The position numbers were made by a program, and so were the translations under genes. A stretch of 64,000 nucleotides of DNA from ZC4RG30 sp963726085 (GTDB lineage: Bacteria; Pseudomonadota; Gammaproteobacteria; Steroidobacterales; Steroidobacteraceae), in contig CAVSAR010000001.1 of assembly GCA_963726085.1 (NCBI GenBank), positions 186,001-250,000 on the forward strand. Direction: 5' to 3'. How positions within the stretch are numbered: the first letter of the stretch is position 1; every line of letters begins with the position of its first letter. This document shows, piece by piece, positions 55,752-64,000 of this stretch. A model generated the notes under the pieces. It did not search any database and was not told the DNA's origin. It worked only from the letters and a program-made list of their open reading frames with translations.

Positions 55752-57914
55752 TTAGTTGCAGGCTACCAAGCCCTTATACTCGCGCCGCCGCCGGTGCAAT
55801 ATGAACTCGGTATAGCCATTGGGCTGCGACCGCCCTTCGAATATCAGCTCGCTGGCCGCCTGAAAGGCGATGCTTGCGTCAAGCCGCGTCGACATTGGCT
55901 GGTAGGAAGGATCGCCGGCATTCTGTTGATCAACCACGGCTGCCATGCGGGCCAGGGTGGCGCGCACCTGGGCTTCGCTGCACACGCCGTGGCACAGCCA
56001 GTTGGCCACGTGCTGGCTGGAGATGCGCAGAGTGGCACGGTCCTCCATGAGCCCGACGTCATGCACGTCAGGCACCTTGGAACACCCGATGCCCTGTTCA
56101 ATCCAGCGCACGACGTACCCCAGGATTCCCTGGATGTTGTTGTCCAGCTCGCGCTGGATGACCTCCGCCGAGGGCGGAGCAGTGGCCAGGGGGGGCGTCA
56201 GCAGATCGTCAAGACCCGGCGTGGCATCCGCAAGCAGGCGCTGCTGCACGGCGCGGACATCCACACGATGGTAGTGCAGGGCATGCAACGCGGCCGCAGT
56301 AGGCGAGGGGACCCATGCCGTGCTGGCGCCGGCCTGCGGGTGGGCCTGCTTGGTCCGCAGCATCTCGGCCATGAGGTCCGGCATGGCCCACATGCCCTTG
56401 CCGATCTGCGCCTTGCCGGCAAATCCCATGGCCAGGCCGATCTGCACATTGCGCTTTTCGTAGGCGCGGATCCAGGGCTGGGTCTTGACCTGCTCCTTGG
56501 GCAACACCGCGCCGCCTTCCATCACCGTGTGGATCTCGTCGCCGGTGCGGTCGAGGAATCCGGTGTTGATGAACACTATGCGGTGCCGCGCCGCGGCAAT
56601 GCAGGCACCAAGATTTGCGCTGGTGCGACGCTCCTCGTCCATCACACCCATCTTGATCGTATGGCGAGGCAAGCCCAGCAGGTCCTCCACGCGATCGAAT
56701 AGGTCGTTGGCCAGCGCCACCTCGTCCGGACCATGCATCTTGGGCTTGACCACATAGGCGGCCCCCGCGCGGCTGTTGCGCCGCGCGCGCTTGAGGTCAT
56801 GTAGTGCGATCACCAGTGTGACGCAGGCATCGACCACCGTTTCGTATACCGGCTCGCCATTGAACAGGATCATGTCGGACAGCATGTGATGGCCGACATT
56901 GCGCACCAGCATCAGGCTGCGGCCAGGCAACGTCAGTTCGCGGCCCTGCGGGTCGGTGTAGCGACGGTCTTCATTCAAGCGCCGCGCCACGGTCTTGTCG
57001 CCCTTCTTGAAGGTCGCCTCCAGGCGGCCGTTCATCAGGCCTAGCCAGTTGCGATAGATGGCCACCTTTTCGCCAGCATCGACTGCGGCAACCGAATCTT
57101 CGCAATCCTGGATCGTGGTCAGGGCTGCCTCGATGATGAGGTCGGCGATGCCGGCGCCGTCGGTCTTGCCGATTCGGTGCGCGCGATCGATGGCGATTTC
57201 CAGGTGCAGGCCGTTGTTGCGCAGCAGTACTGACACCGGCTGCGCGGGGGTTCCGCTCCAGCCCACAAACCGCGCCGGGTTGAGCAGGCCCGTGACATAT
57301 CCATCCGTCAGTTGCACCCGCAGCTGCGCGTCCTGGATGGAATAGGCAGCGGCATTGGCATGGCTGCCGGCCAGAAGCGGCGCGATCTCGTCGAGGAACT
57401 TGCGGCCATAGGCGATCACCGCGGCGCCGCGCACCGGGTCGAAGCCGGTGATCGAAGGGTCGACGGGCAATATGGCGTCGGTGCCGTAGAGCGCGTCGTA
57501 CAGGCTCACCCATCGGGCATTGGCGGCATTCAAGGCATAGCGCGGATTGCTCACAGGCACTACCAGCTGCGGACCGGCGACCGTGGCGACTTCCGGATCC
57601 GCACCTTGCGTGTCGATCTGCACACCTTCCGGTAGCGCCTGCAGGTAGCCGATTTGCTCCAGGAAGGCGGTATGGGCAATCACGTCAAACGGCAAGCCGC
57701 GGTGTTCCTGCCACCAGCCGTCGATGCGGCCCTGCAGCTCGTCGCGCCGTGCCAGCAGCGCGCGATTGCGCGGCGTGAAGTCCGCCAGAATCGATTCCAC
57801 GCCGGACCAGAACCGGGTCGCGGCAATGCCCGTGCCGGGCAGCGCTTCGCGTTCCACGAATTCGTGCAGCGTGGATTCGACGTGCAGCCGACCAATTGTG
57901 ATGGGCTCAGTCAC
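55752..57914 (-). CDS. glcB: Malate synthase G
   Basis: Condenses glyoxylate with acetyl-CoA to malate in glyoxylate/glycolate use. 720 residues, the long monomeric G form. Conserved stretches include KMHGPDEVALANDLFDRVED, HTIKMGVMDEERRTSANLGA and the catalytic-loop region FINTGFLDRTGDEIHTVMEG. Acidic residues needed for Mg lie in the same segments. Divergent from the benzoylformate decarboxylase-like gene with 63 bases between the two starts. Confidence 0.97.
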   Translation of the reverse strand: MTEPITIGRLHVESTLHEFVEREALPGTGIAATRFWSGVESILADFTPRNRALLARRDELQGRIDGWWQEHRGLPFDVIAHTAFLEQIGYLQALPEGVQIDTQGADPEVATVAGPQLVVPVSNPRYALNAANARWVSLYDALYGTDAILPVDPSITGFDPVRGAAVIAYGRKFLDEIAPLLAGSHANAAAYSIQDAQLRVQLTDGYVTGLLNPARFVGWSGTPAQPVSVLLRNNGLHLEIAIDRAHRIGKTDGAGIADLIIEAALTTIQDCEDSVAAVDAGEKVAIYRNWLGLMNGRLEATFKKGDKTVARRLNEDRRYTDPQGRELTLPGRSLMLVRNVGHHMLSDMILFNGEPVYETVVDACVTLVIALHDLKRARRNSRAGAAYVVKPKMHGPDEVALANDLFDRVEDLLGLPRHTIKMGVMDEERRTSANLGACIAAARHRIVFINTGFLDRTGDEIHTVMEGGAVLPKEQVKTQPWIRAYEKRNVQIGLAMGFAGKAQIGKGMWAMPDLMAEMLRTKQAHPQAGASTAWVPSPTAAALHALHYHRVDVRAVQQRLLADATPGLDDLLTPPLATAPPSAEVIQRELDNNIQGILGYVVRWIEQGIGCSKVPDVHDVGLMEDRATLRISSQHVANWLCHGVCSEAQVRATLARMAAVVDQQNAGDPSYQPMSTRLDASIAFQAASELIFEGRSQPNGYTEFILHRRRREYKGLVACN

Positions 57915-57977
57915 TCATTCATGCCTGATGCTGGAGGAGGGACTATTCTAGCGAATCTGGCTAGGCAGGGCTTGCAT

Positions 57978-59537
57978 ATGAAGAGCGTTCGGGAAGTCAC
58001 ATTTGCGCTGCTCCGGGACTTGGGGATCAACCATATTTTTGGCAACCCCGGTTCCACGGAATTGACCATGTTTCGCGATTTTCCGGCGGACTTCCGCTAT
58101 GTGCTGGGCCTGCAGGAATCCGTGGTGGTTGGCATGGCAGACGGTTTCGCACAGGCCACGCACAACGCCGCCTTCGTCAACCTGCATTCGGCGGTGGGCG
58201 TGGGCCATGCCATGGGTAACCTGTTCACGGCCTTTCGCAACCGCACGCCGCTGGTCATTACCGCCGGGCAGCAGTCGCGTTCCTTATTGCAGATGGAGCC
58301 GTTTCTGTTCTCGACGCAGCCGACGGAACTGCCAAAGCCGTATGTGAAATGGAGCTGCGAGCCGGCGCGCGCACAGGATGTGCCCGCAGCCATCGCCCGT
58401 GCCTACTATCTGGCCATGCAGCCGCCTTGCGGGCCGACCTTCGTCTCGGTGCCCATCGACGACTGGGATCAGCAGACCGAGCCGCTGGTGGCGCGCAAGG
58501 TTTCGCGCAGCATTCGGGCCGATGCGGCAGACATCGCAACGGTGGCGCACGCACTCAATGCCAGTCAACGACCGGTGTTCATTATCGGTGGCGCCGTTGA
58601 TCGGGACGGTGCGTCGGACGACATGGTGAGACTTGCCGAGCGCCATGGCGCGCTGGTGTGGGCAAGTCCACTGATCGGCCGCAGCGGATTCCCGGAGGAT
58701 CATCGGCTGTTCGCCGGATTCCTGCCCGCGTTCCGCGAGGAGATTTGCAGCCGCCTTGAGGGCCACGACGTGCTGGTTGCCATTGGCGCACCGGTGTTCA
58801 CGTATCACGCCGAGGGTCAGGGCAAATTCGTGCCCGACGGGCTGGCAGTCTTTCAACTGACCGAGGACCCGGACTGGGCGGCCAGTGCCCTGGCCGGACA
58901 GTCGATTCTGTGCAGCGTCGGATCGGCCGTGGTGGATCTGCTGGGGGTGCCGCGATCCCGGCCACCAGCGGCCCAGCGCGGCCGGGTCAAGGCCGCGCGG
59001 CTGCAGCCGGTTGATCCCCTGACCGACAGTTTTCTGGCGCAGACGCTGGCGGATCTGCGCGCGCCGGACTCGATCCTGGTGGAAGAGGCGCCCAGCACCC
59101 GTGGCCCCATGCAGGTTTACCTGCCCATCCTGCGCAAGGAGACCTTCTTTACCTGCGCCAGCGGGGGCCTGGGACACGGGCTTCCGGCAGCCGTTGGCAT
59201 GGCGCTGGGCAAGCCGGGCAAAAAGGTAATTGCCATCCTGGGCGACGGCTCGGCGATGTATTCGATACAAGGCCTGTGGAGCGCTGCCCAGCTGAAGCTG
59301 CCCATCACGTTCATCATCGTCAACAACGCCCGCTACGAGGCGCTACATCACTTCTCCAAGCGCTTCGGCCTGTCGCATCCGGTAGGCACTGACCTGCCAG
59401 GTCTGGATTTTGTGCAACTTGCCAAGGCACAGGGCTGCGACGCGCTGCGCGTGACACGGGCAGCCGACCTGGAACCGGCCCTGCGCAAGGCGCTGGTCGC
59501 GCCCGGGCCGATACTGGTGGAAGTGGTCGTCGCCTGA
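57978..59537 (+). CDS. mdlC: Benzoylformate decarboxylase-like ThDP enzyme
   Basis: 519 residues from ATG 57978. Benzoylformate decarboxylase converts benzoylformate and similar 2-oxo acids to aldehydes. The key residues of the Pseudomonas enzyme are conserved in place: Ser26 in GNPGSTE, Glu47 in LQESVV, His70 in NLHSAVG, and a His at 277 in APVFTYHAE (His281 there). The ThDP motif is GDGSAMYSIQGLWSAAQL ending in NN. The aldehyde specificity cannot be read. No mandelate dehydrogenase is nearby; the neighbours are glcB/glcG and a second ThDP enzyme. Confidence 0.88.
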   Translation: MKSVREVTFALLRDLGINHIFGNPGSTELTMFRDFPADFRYVLGLQESVVVGMADGFAQATHNAAFVNLHSAVGVGHAMGNLFTAFRNRTPLVITAGQQSRSLLQMEPFLFSTQPTELPKPYVKWSCEPARAQDVPAAIARAYYLAMQPPCGPTFVSVPIDDWDQQTEPLVARKVSRSIRADAADIATVAHALNASQRPVFIIGGAVDRDGASDDMVRLAERHGALVWASPLIGRSGFPEDHRLFAGFLPAFREEICSRLEGHDVLVAIGAPVFTYHAEGQGKFVPDGLAVFQLTEDPDWAASALAGQSILCSVGSAVVDLLGVPRSRPPAAQRGRVKAARLQPVDPLTDSFLAQTLADLRAPDSILVEEAPSTRGPMQVYLPILRKETFFTCASGGLGHGLPAAVGMALGKPGKKVIAILGDGSAMYSIQGLWSAAQLKLPITFIIVNNARYEALHHFSKRFGLSHPVGTDLPGLDFVQLAKAQGCDALRVTRAADLEPALRKALVAPGPILVEVVVA

Positions 59538-59553
59538 CGACCACCTGCGCCGG

Positions 59554-61197
59554 TTACTTGATCCAGGGCCTTGAGACCTGCGTCTCCTGCTCGGTAATGA
59601 ATTCAAGAAGTGCCGGCACGCCGCGCTGGGTTTGCTCAATGCCACGCTTGATGGCCGGGATGATGTCCGCAGCCTTGGTGACGCGCTCGCCATAGCCACC
59701 GAAAGCACGCGCCATGGCGGCGTAGTCGCCGGAAATGTCCGTGGCCCGATAGCGCTCGGTGGCGTGCGGCATGATCGGCAGCTCAATGGCCATACAGAAA
59801 TTGTTGAGCAGGATGGACAGGATCGGCAGCTTGTCGCGCACCGCGGTCTCGAAGTCCATCCCGGTAAAGCCAATTGCCGCGTCGCCCCACACGTTGATGC
59901 ACAGCTTGTCCGGGTGCACGAGCTTGGCGCCCATGGCAAGCGGCAGGCCATAGCCCAGCTGCGTGGTTTTGCCCCAGCCGATGTACGACAGCGGCGTGGT
60001 GGACTTCCAGAACGGCACCAGCTGGTCGCGCGGACTGCCGGCATCATGGGTGATGATGGTGTTGTCGATGTCGACGGTGTTCTGCAGGTCGCGCAGCACT
60101 CGATACGGTGACAGCGGGCTCTGGTCGCTGTTGATCTTGGGCAGCCACTGCTTGAGCCACTCGGCTTCGACGGCCTTGATCTCGGCGGCGACCTTGGTCG
60201 CATCGCGGTTGGCCTTGATGGACTTGCGCAACTCCGCAATCAGCGCCTGCAGCACCAGCTTGGCGTCGCCGGCCAGGCCGATCTCCGAGCGCACCGTCTT
60301 GTTGAAGTCCACCGGGTCGATGGTCGAGTGGATGTAGCGCTTGCCGTTGCCTTGCGGAAACTGAATGGCAAAGCTGCTTTCGGTAAAGGAACAGCCGATG
60401 CCGAAGATGACGTCGGCTTCGCTGATGAATTTCCACAGCTGGCCACTGATGCCGTGACCGCCTGATCCCAGCGACAGCGGATGGCGCTCATTGAAGGCGC
60501 TCTTGCCGGGCAGCGAGGTGCTGACCGGGGCGCCCAGCAGTTCGGCCAGCTCCTGCAATTCCTTGTAGGCATCGGCCCAGTGCACGCCCTGTCCGGCATG
60601 GATCACCAGCTTCTTGGCGCCAGCCAGGACGGCCGCCGCCTTGACCACCTCCGCGGGATCCGCCCCCGAGCGAGTGCTGTACACCGGTGTGTAGTCCAGC
60701 GGTTCGGGCACTTCGTCATTGAACACATCAAACGGCACTTCCACCACCACCGGTTGTGGGCGGCCATTGCGCAACTGCGTGAATGCACGCCGCAGCACGT
60801 GCGGGGCTTCGGCGCCGATCAGTACCGGCTCGCAGTGCTTGGAAATGCCGCGCATCTGCAAGGTCGAATTGAAGTTATAGGGCAGGTACATGTTCTTGCG
60901 TGCATAGCCCTGCGGCACCACCAGAATCGGGATCGAATCGGCGAAGGCCTGGGCGACGCCACCATAGGCATTCTCGGCACCCGGTCCGTGCTGCATGCAG
61001 AATGCGCCCATGCTCTTGCCGCGCGTCAGGCGCGAAACCGCATCGGCCATGTGCAGGCCAGTGCGCTCCTGGCGAACGATTATCGTGCGGATTCCCTTTT
61101 CTGCTGCGGCATCCAGCAGCGCATTGCGCGGATATCCAAACAGGTACTGGACGCCCTCGCGCTTCAGGATCTCGGCCATTGCTGCATCGGTCTTCAC
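59554..61197 (-). CDS. ThDP-dependent enzyme of the acetolactate synthase/decarboxylase superfamily
   Basis: 547 residues from GTG 61197, which has GGAGAG eight bases upstream. The N-terminal PYR domain carries the catalytic Glu (VRQERTG), and the C-terminal PP domain has GDAAIGFTGMDFETAV ending NN. Overall closest in feel to acetolactate-synthase-like or sulfoacetaldehyde-acetyltransferase-like proteins of unknown substrate. It is not the biosynthetic IlvB because no small subunit or FAD-typical context is seen. Tail-to-tail with the BFD-like gene, 16 bases apart, which suggests linked 2-oxo-acid chemistry. Confidence 0.83.
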   Translation of the reverse strand: MKTDAAMAEILKREGVQYLFGYPRNALLDAAAEKGIRTIIVRQERTGLHMADAVSRLTRGKSMGAFCMQHGPGAENAYGGVAQAFADSIPILVVPQGYARKNMYLPYNFNSTLQMRGISKHCEPVLIGAEAPHVLRRAFTQLRNGRPQPVVVEVPFDVFNDEVPEPLDYTPVYSTRSGADPAEVVKAAAVLAGAKKLVIHAGQGVHWADAYKELQELAELLGAPVSTSLPGKSAFNERHPLSLGSGGHGISGQLWKFISEADVIFGIGCSFTESSFAIQFPQGNGKRYIHSTIDPVDFNKTVRSEIGLAGDAKLVLQALIAELRKSIKANRDATKVAAEIKAVEAEWLKQWLPKINSDQSPLSPYRVLRDLQNTVDIDNTIITHDAGSPRDQLVPFWKSTTPLSYIGWGKTTQLGYGLPLAMGAKLVHPDKLCINVWGDAAIGFTGMDFETAVRDKLPILSILLNNFCMAIELPIMPHATERYRATDISGDYAAMARAFGGYGERVTKAADIIPAIKRGIEQTQRGVPALLEFITEQETQVSRPWIK

Positions 61198-61338
61198 GGG
61201 CGGGGCTCTCCTTAAGAGCGACGGGCGGGAAAAGGGGTCGCATGATAGCAACCCGTGCCGCCACTGGGCGCATGAGTAATAATACCGACGGAACCAAACC
61301 CTTGATTTATGGTCGATTTGACGATGGAGCCGGAACGA

Positions 61339-62028
61339 ATGCCTGAAAAACGCCTGGTCTGGGACCTGCCCGTTCGATTGTTCCACTGGCTGCTGGTGCT
61401 GTGCATATGCGGCTCCTATGCAACGGCGAAGGCCGGTTTCAACTGGACCAAGTTTCACTTTTGGATCGGCTACACCACGCTGGGCCTGGTCGCGTTTCGC
61501 ATCATCTGGGGCTTCGTGGGTCCGCGAAATGCGCGATTCACCACCTTTGTGGCAGGCCCCTCGCGGGTAATGGCATACCTGCGCACCTTGCTCAAGCGCG
61601 ACTCGCCCGTGACCACAGGACATAACCCGCTAGGGGGCATGGTGGTCATCCTCATGCTGTTGATGCTCGGGGCACAGGCCACCACTGGCCTGTTCCTGAT
61701 CGACAATACCGAAGTCTGGACTGCGCCTTACTACCCTGTGGTCAGCGCCGCGACCGCTGCGACACTGGGGAAATTCCATCACCTGAATTTTGACGTGCTG
61801 TTCTGGGTGATCTGCCTGCACGTGCTGGCGATCATCTTCTACAAGGTCTACAAGCGTCAGAACCTGGTGTTGCCGATGATCACCGGATCCCGTCCGGCGC
61901 AGCTTGTGCCGTCGCAACAGGCCATCGAGAGCTCGCAGTTGCTCAAGGCGCTGATCATCGCCGCGCTGTGCGCAGGCGCGGTGTATTGGCTAATCACGTC
62001 GGCGCCGCCCCCACCCGAGGCCTATTAG
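61339..62028 (+). CDS. Cytochrome b561-type membrane electron carrier
   Basis: 229 residues if ATG 61339 is used; GGAG at 61326-61329 is nine bases ahead and supports it over the in-frame ATGs at 61309 and 61324. Four haem-bearing helices with WDLPVRLFHWLLVL, FHFWIGYTTLGLVAFRIIWG and LGKFHHLNFDVLFWVICLHV give the paired His ligands. These diheme b cytochromes pass electrons between quinone and periplasmic c cytochromes. The convergent neighbour is a cytochrome c', a pairing often seen. Confidence 0.92.
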   Translation: MPEKRLVWDLPVRLFHWLLVLCICGSYATAKAGFNWTKFHFWIGYTTLGLVAFRIIWGFVGPRNARFTTFVAGPSRVMAYLRTLLKRDSPVTTGHNPLGGMVVILMLLMLGAQATTGLFLIDNTEVWTAPYYPVVSAATAATLGKFHHLNFDVLFWVICLHVLAIIFYKVYKRQNLVLPMITGSRPAQLVPSQQAIESSQLLKALIIAALCAGAVYWLITSAPPPPEAY

Positions 62029-62054
62029 ACACACGGGTCTCGCCACAACGCCAG

Positions 62055-62083
62055 AGTCAGGGCTGGCCACGCCAGCCCTGACT
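62055..62083. terminator. Bidirectional hairpin terminator between cytochrome b561 and cytochrome c' genes
   Basis: AGTCAGGGCTGG (62055-62066) and CCAGCCCTGACT (62072-62083) form a twelve-pair perfect stem with a five-base loop, centred between two convergent stops. T-runs are weak on both sides, so efficiency is uncertain. Confidence 0.7.
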
Positions 62084-62093
62084 GCACTCGACC

Positions 62094-62579
62094 TTAAGGC
62101 TTCTGGCGGTAGTTATCGTGGCAGCTGCCGCATGCCTTGCCGACCGCACCAGCGGCCGCGCGCGTGGCGGCTTCGTTGCCACCCTTGGCAGCGGCGTTGA
62201 GGTCATTGGCGGCCTTGACCAGTGCATCGGCCTTGCCCTTGAAATCCGCCTGGCTGGTCCAGATGCCGGGCAATGCCGCTGACTTGACCGCGGTGTTTGT
62301 GTGCGTGTCCAACGTGAACATCTCAGGAATCATGTCCCCGAAGGTCGCGATTCGACCTGAGTTGCGCGCAACCACTGCGGCGTCAAACGGCACCGTATTG
62401 CGCAGCATGCCGCCGATGGGTCCGAACTGGGTTGCCATAACCTTGTACAGACCTTGGCGGGCCTCAATGGCTGACTTGGCCTGGGCTTCCGGCGAAGGAG
62501 GTCCGGCACCTTGCGAAACGGCCAAAGCGGAAACTGCCGAAGCAGCAAGGGCCACACCAATGCGAGTCAGACGATTCAT
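62094..62579 (-). CDS. Cytochrome c' (class II cytochrome c)
   Basis: 161 residues with a signal peptide (MNRLTRIGVALAASAVSALA). Four-helix bundle with the haem motif at the C-terminus, ACGSCHDNYRQKP; GGGGGA lies six bases upstream of the ATG. Cytochromes c' bind NO or CO and shuttle electrons in the periplasm. Likely partner of the adjacent cytochrome b561 and a client of the Ccm system. Confidence 0.93.
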   Translation of the reverse strand: MNRLTRIGVALAASAVSALAVSQGAGPPSPEAQAKSAIEARQGLYKVMATQFGPIGGMLRNTVPFDAAVVARNSGRIATFGDMIPEMFTLDTHTNTAVKSAALPGIWTSQADFKGKADALVKAANDLNAAAKGGNEAATRAAAGAVGKACGSCHDNYRQKP

Positions 62580-62971
62580 TATCGATCCCCCGAAAGTGAC
62601 GAGTAAAAAGGGTTCCGTCGGCGCGAAAGTCTAGCAGATCATCCTGTTGCGTATAGGTTGCGCGCTGCCAACTGAATCCGAACTGAATCCGGCCGCCCGG
62701 AAGACCCCGGGCCAGGGCCTCTGGTGTAGCATCGTGCGGCGCAATTCCTTGGGCGGCCCATGACTCGAATGGTAGACAGTTACCCAACCCGCACGATCCG
62801 GGTGCAAGTGAGGGTGGCACTGCCGGCCAGCGCAGTGCTCGCAGCCGGGACGGCCTCGCCAGCAGGCACAAATACGCCAGTTTCCCGGGGCAGGATTAAG
62901 GGGCCGGATCTGCTGTTCACGGGGCATCGCGGCCATCGTTCAATCTGACGCAAATCACACGAGAACAAGCG
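62580..62971. other. Intergenic region between divergent cytochrome c' and beta-propeller genes, with an 11-base tandem repeat
   Basis: About 390 bases. AACTGAATCCG is repeated head to tail at 62670-62680 and 62681-62691. The open frame from 62760 (62 codons) has no ribosome binding site and no protein-like pattern and is not called. Promoters for both flanking genes must lie here but none is convincing. Confidence 0.5.
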
Positions 62972-63928
62972 ATGAACAACATAAAGCAAGTGACAGGATT
63001 GATCTTTGCGGCAACCAGCCTGGCTGCAGCCAGCGTCGCACTGGCAGCGTTACCGGCCGAGATCAAGATTCCGGGCACCAAGGTGTTCCCGGAGAGTTTC
63101 ACGTCCAACGTCGACGGCAGCATCTACATCGGCAGCGTTGGCCAGGGGCAGGTGTACCGCGTGCTGCCCGGCAAGGACACGGCCGAGGTATTCATCAAGC
63201 CGGGAACCGGCGGCCTGCGCCAGGTCTTTGGCGTGTTCGCGCATGGCACGAGCGACACGCTGTGGGTATGCAGCAACCAGATATCTGGCCAATTGGGCAC
63301 ACCCGCTGCGGTGCCTGGCCAGCTGCTGAGTTTCGACATCAAGAGCGGTGCACCCAAGGCTAAATATGATTTCGCGACGGGCGGCATGTGCAATGACATC
63401 GCCGTGGGCGGCAACGGCGCCGTCTATGCCACCGACACCCAGAACATGCAGGTCATGCGCCTGGCACCCAAGGGCAAGGCGCTGCAAGTGTGGGCCGGCA
63501 ACGGCGCCTTCGGTCCTGCCGGCAGCGTGCTCGATGGTATTTCAGTGGTTGATGGCCGCGTAGTCGTAAACACGCTGGCAACCAGCAAGCTGTTTGCCGT
63601 CAGCATCAAGGATGACGGCAGCGCCGGCAAAGTCGAGGAGCTCAAGCTCAGCGCCCCGGTAACACGCCCGGACGGCATGCGCGCCTACGGCAAGAGCGGC
63701 GTGCTGGTCACCGATGGCACCGGCAAGATCCACCATGTCACTATCAGCGGCAATGAAGGCAAGGTGACCACCCTCAAGGAAGGGCTGGATGGGGTCGTGG
63801 CCGTGGCCGCCGTGGGCGATATGGGATACGCCCTGGAAGGTCAGCTGGGCATCATGATGGCGCGCCCGGGTGGCCCGCCGCCGCCAGCCGAGAAGCCCTA
63901 CCACGCCGTGGGTTTCCCGCTGAAGTAG
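62972..63928 (+). CDS. Secreted SMP-30/strictosidine-synthase-like beta-propeller protein
   Basis: 318 residues with a signal peptide (FAATSLAAASVALAALPA). Repeated blade-like strands follow: SFTSNVDGSIYIGSVGQGQV, MCNDIAVGGNGAVYATDTQN and VLDGISVVDGRVVVNTLATS. They resemble the six-bladed SMP-30/gluconolactonase and strictosidine-synthase-like group, often periplasmic lactonases or orphan binding proteins. Metal-binding residues are not assigned with confidence. Substrate unknown. It ends in a Pro-rich tail before TAG. Confidence 0.82.
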   Translation: MNNIKQVTGLIFAATSLAAASVALAALPAEIKIPGTKVFPESFTSNVDGSIYIGSVGQGQVYRVLPGKDTAEVFIKPGTGGLRQVFGVFAHGTSDTLWVCSNQISGQLGTPAAVPGQLLSFDIKSGAPKAKYDFATGGMCNDIAVGGNGAVYATDTQNMQVMRLAPKGKALQVWAGNGAFGPAGSVLDGISVVDGRVVVNTLATSKLFAVSIKDDGSAGKVEELKLSAPVTRPDGMRAYGKSGVLVTDGTGKIHHVTISGNEGKVTTLKEGLDGVVAVAAVGDMGYALEGQLGIMMARPGGPPPPAEKPYHAVGFPLK

Positions 63929-63931
63929 GGC

Positions 63932-64000
63932 CTAGGACCTGTGCTGGATCAGTGACAGGAATTCGTGCCGCAATGCCGGGTCCTTGAGAAAGGACCCGCG
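63932..64000 (-). CDS. Possible 3' end of a minus-strand gene running off the window
   Basis: Reading from the right edge on the minus strand gives an open frame ending in SFLKDPALRHEFLSLIQHRS and TAG at 63934-63932, four bases after the beta-propeller stop. The tail looks protein-like but only about 22 residues are visible, so no family can be named. Confidence 0.4.
   Translation of the reverse strand, partial: RGSFLKDPALRHEFLSLIQHRS
63977..63998. repeat. Perfect nine-pair hairpin at the right edge
   Basis: CGGGTCCTT (63977-63985), loop GAGA, AAGGACCCG (63990-63998). It could be a terminator for the beta-propeller gene, or lie inside the 3' end of the partial minus-strand frame; no T-run follows within the window. 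Confidence 0.5.

Noticed and set aside
62760..62948. 62-codon ORF between cytochrome c' and the beta-propeller
   Set aside because: No ribosome binding site, no hydrophobic or domain pattern.

Overview
This 64 kb window looks like one contig from a G+C-rich gammaproteobacterium. The evidence is gene order: purB-nudJ-mnmA, uvrC-pgsA-tRNA-Gly/Cys/Leu, ccmABCDEFGHI and thrS-infC-rpmI-rplT-pheS-pheT-ihfA-merR-tRNA-Pro are all classic gammaproteobacterial neighbourhoods. The mix of TonB receptor, PQQ dehydrogenase, Tat-exported oxidoreductases and plant-type DAHP synthase would fit a Xanthomonadales/Nevskiales/Steroidobacterales-like lineage. That placement is inference.

Layout. 1-9.4 kb: the end of kynA on the plus strand, then a long minus-strand run purB > unknown > nudJ > mnmA > acnA > HAD phosphatase > msrP > msrQ. 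9.5-18.5 kb, plus strand: fumC, nudL, mazG, a PepSY protein, a PhoP/PhoQ-like pair, class II DAHP synthase, uvrC and pgsA. 18.6-28.4 kb: three tRNAs, the complete cytochrome c maturation operon ccmA-I, and directly after it a haem-c-containing PQQ dehydrogenase, a likely client of that pathway. 28.4-38.1 kb: accessory envelope genes, namely a Tat-exported SDR, an internally duplicated secreted protein with a C-terminal anchor, Ada-type alkyltransferase, three outer-membrane or surface proteins and an M13 peptidase. This block ends at a decayed P4-type integrase lying next to tRNA-Asn. 39-50.8 kb: uvrB, tRNA-Val, dgkA/PAP2, the translation cluster, IHF-alpha, a MerR regulator and tRNA-Pro. 50.8-64 kb: outer-membrane proteins, a TonB receptor facing an exported dinucleotide-binding enzyme, a C2/2-oxo-acid block (malate synthase G, GlcG, benzoylformate decarboxylase-like enzyme, a second ThDP enzyme), cytochrome b561 with cytochrome c', and a secreted beta-propeller.

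Sequence quality. Six protein genes carry about fifteen apparent +/-1 frameshifts with their catalytic motifs preserved in alternating frames. Thirteen lie in 13.5-20.8 kb and two in pheT. In the same stretch tRNA-Leu looks like a chimera of two tRNA-Leu genes. I read this mostly as consensus or assembly error rather than gene decay, but it has to be resolved before those genes are interpreted.

Other points of interest: infC appears to start at AUC, and two genes (msrQ, uvrC) appear to start at CTG inside CTGA stop/start overlaps. Two genes too short for routine ORF calling (ccmD and a 59-residue membrane protein) were added by reading the sequence.
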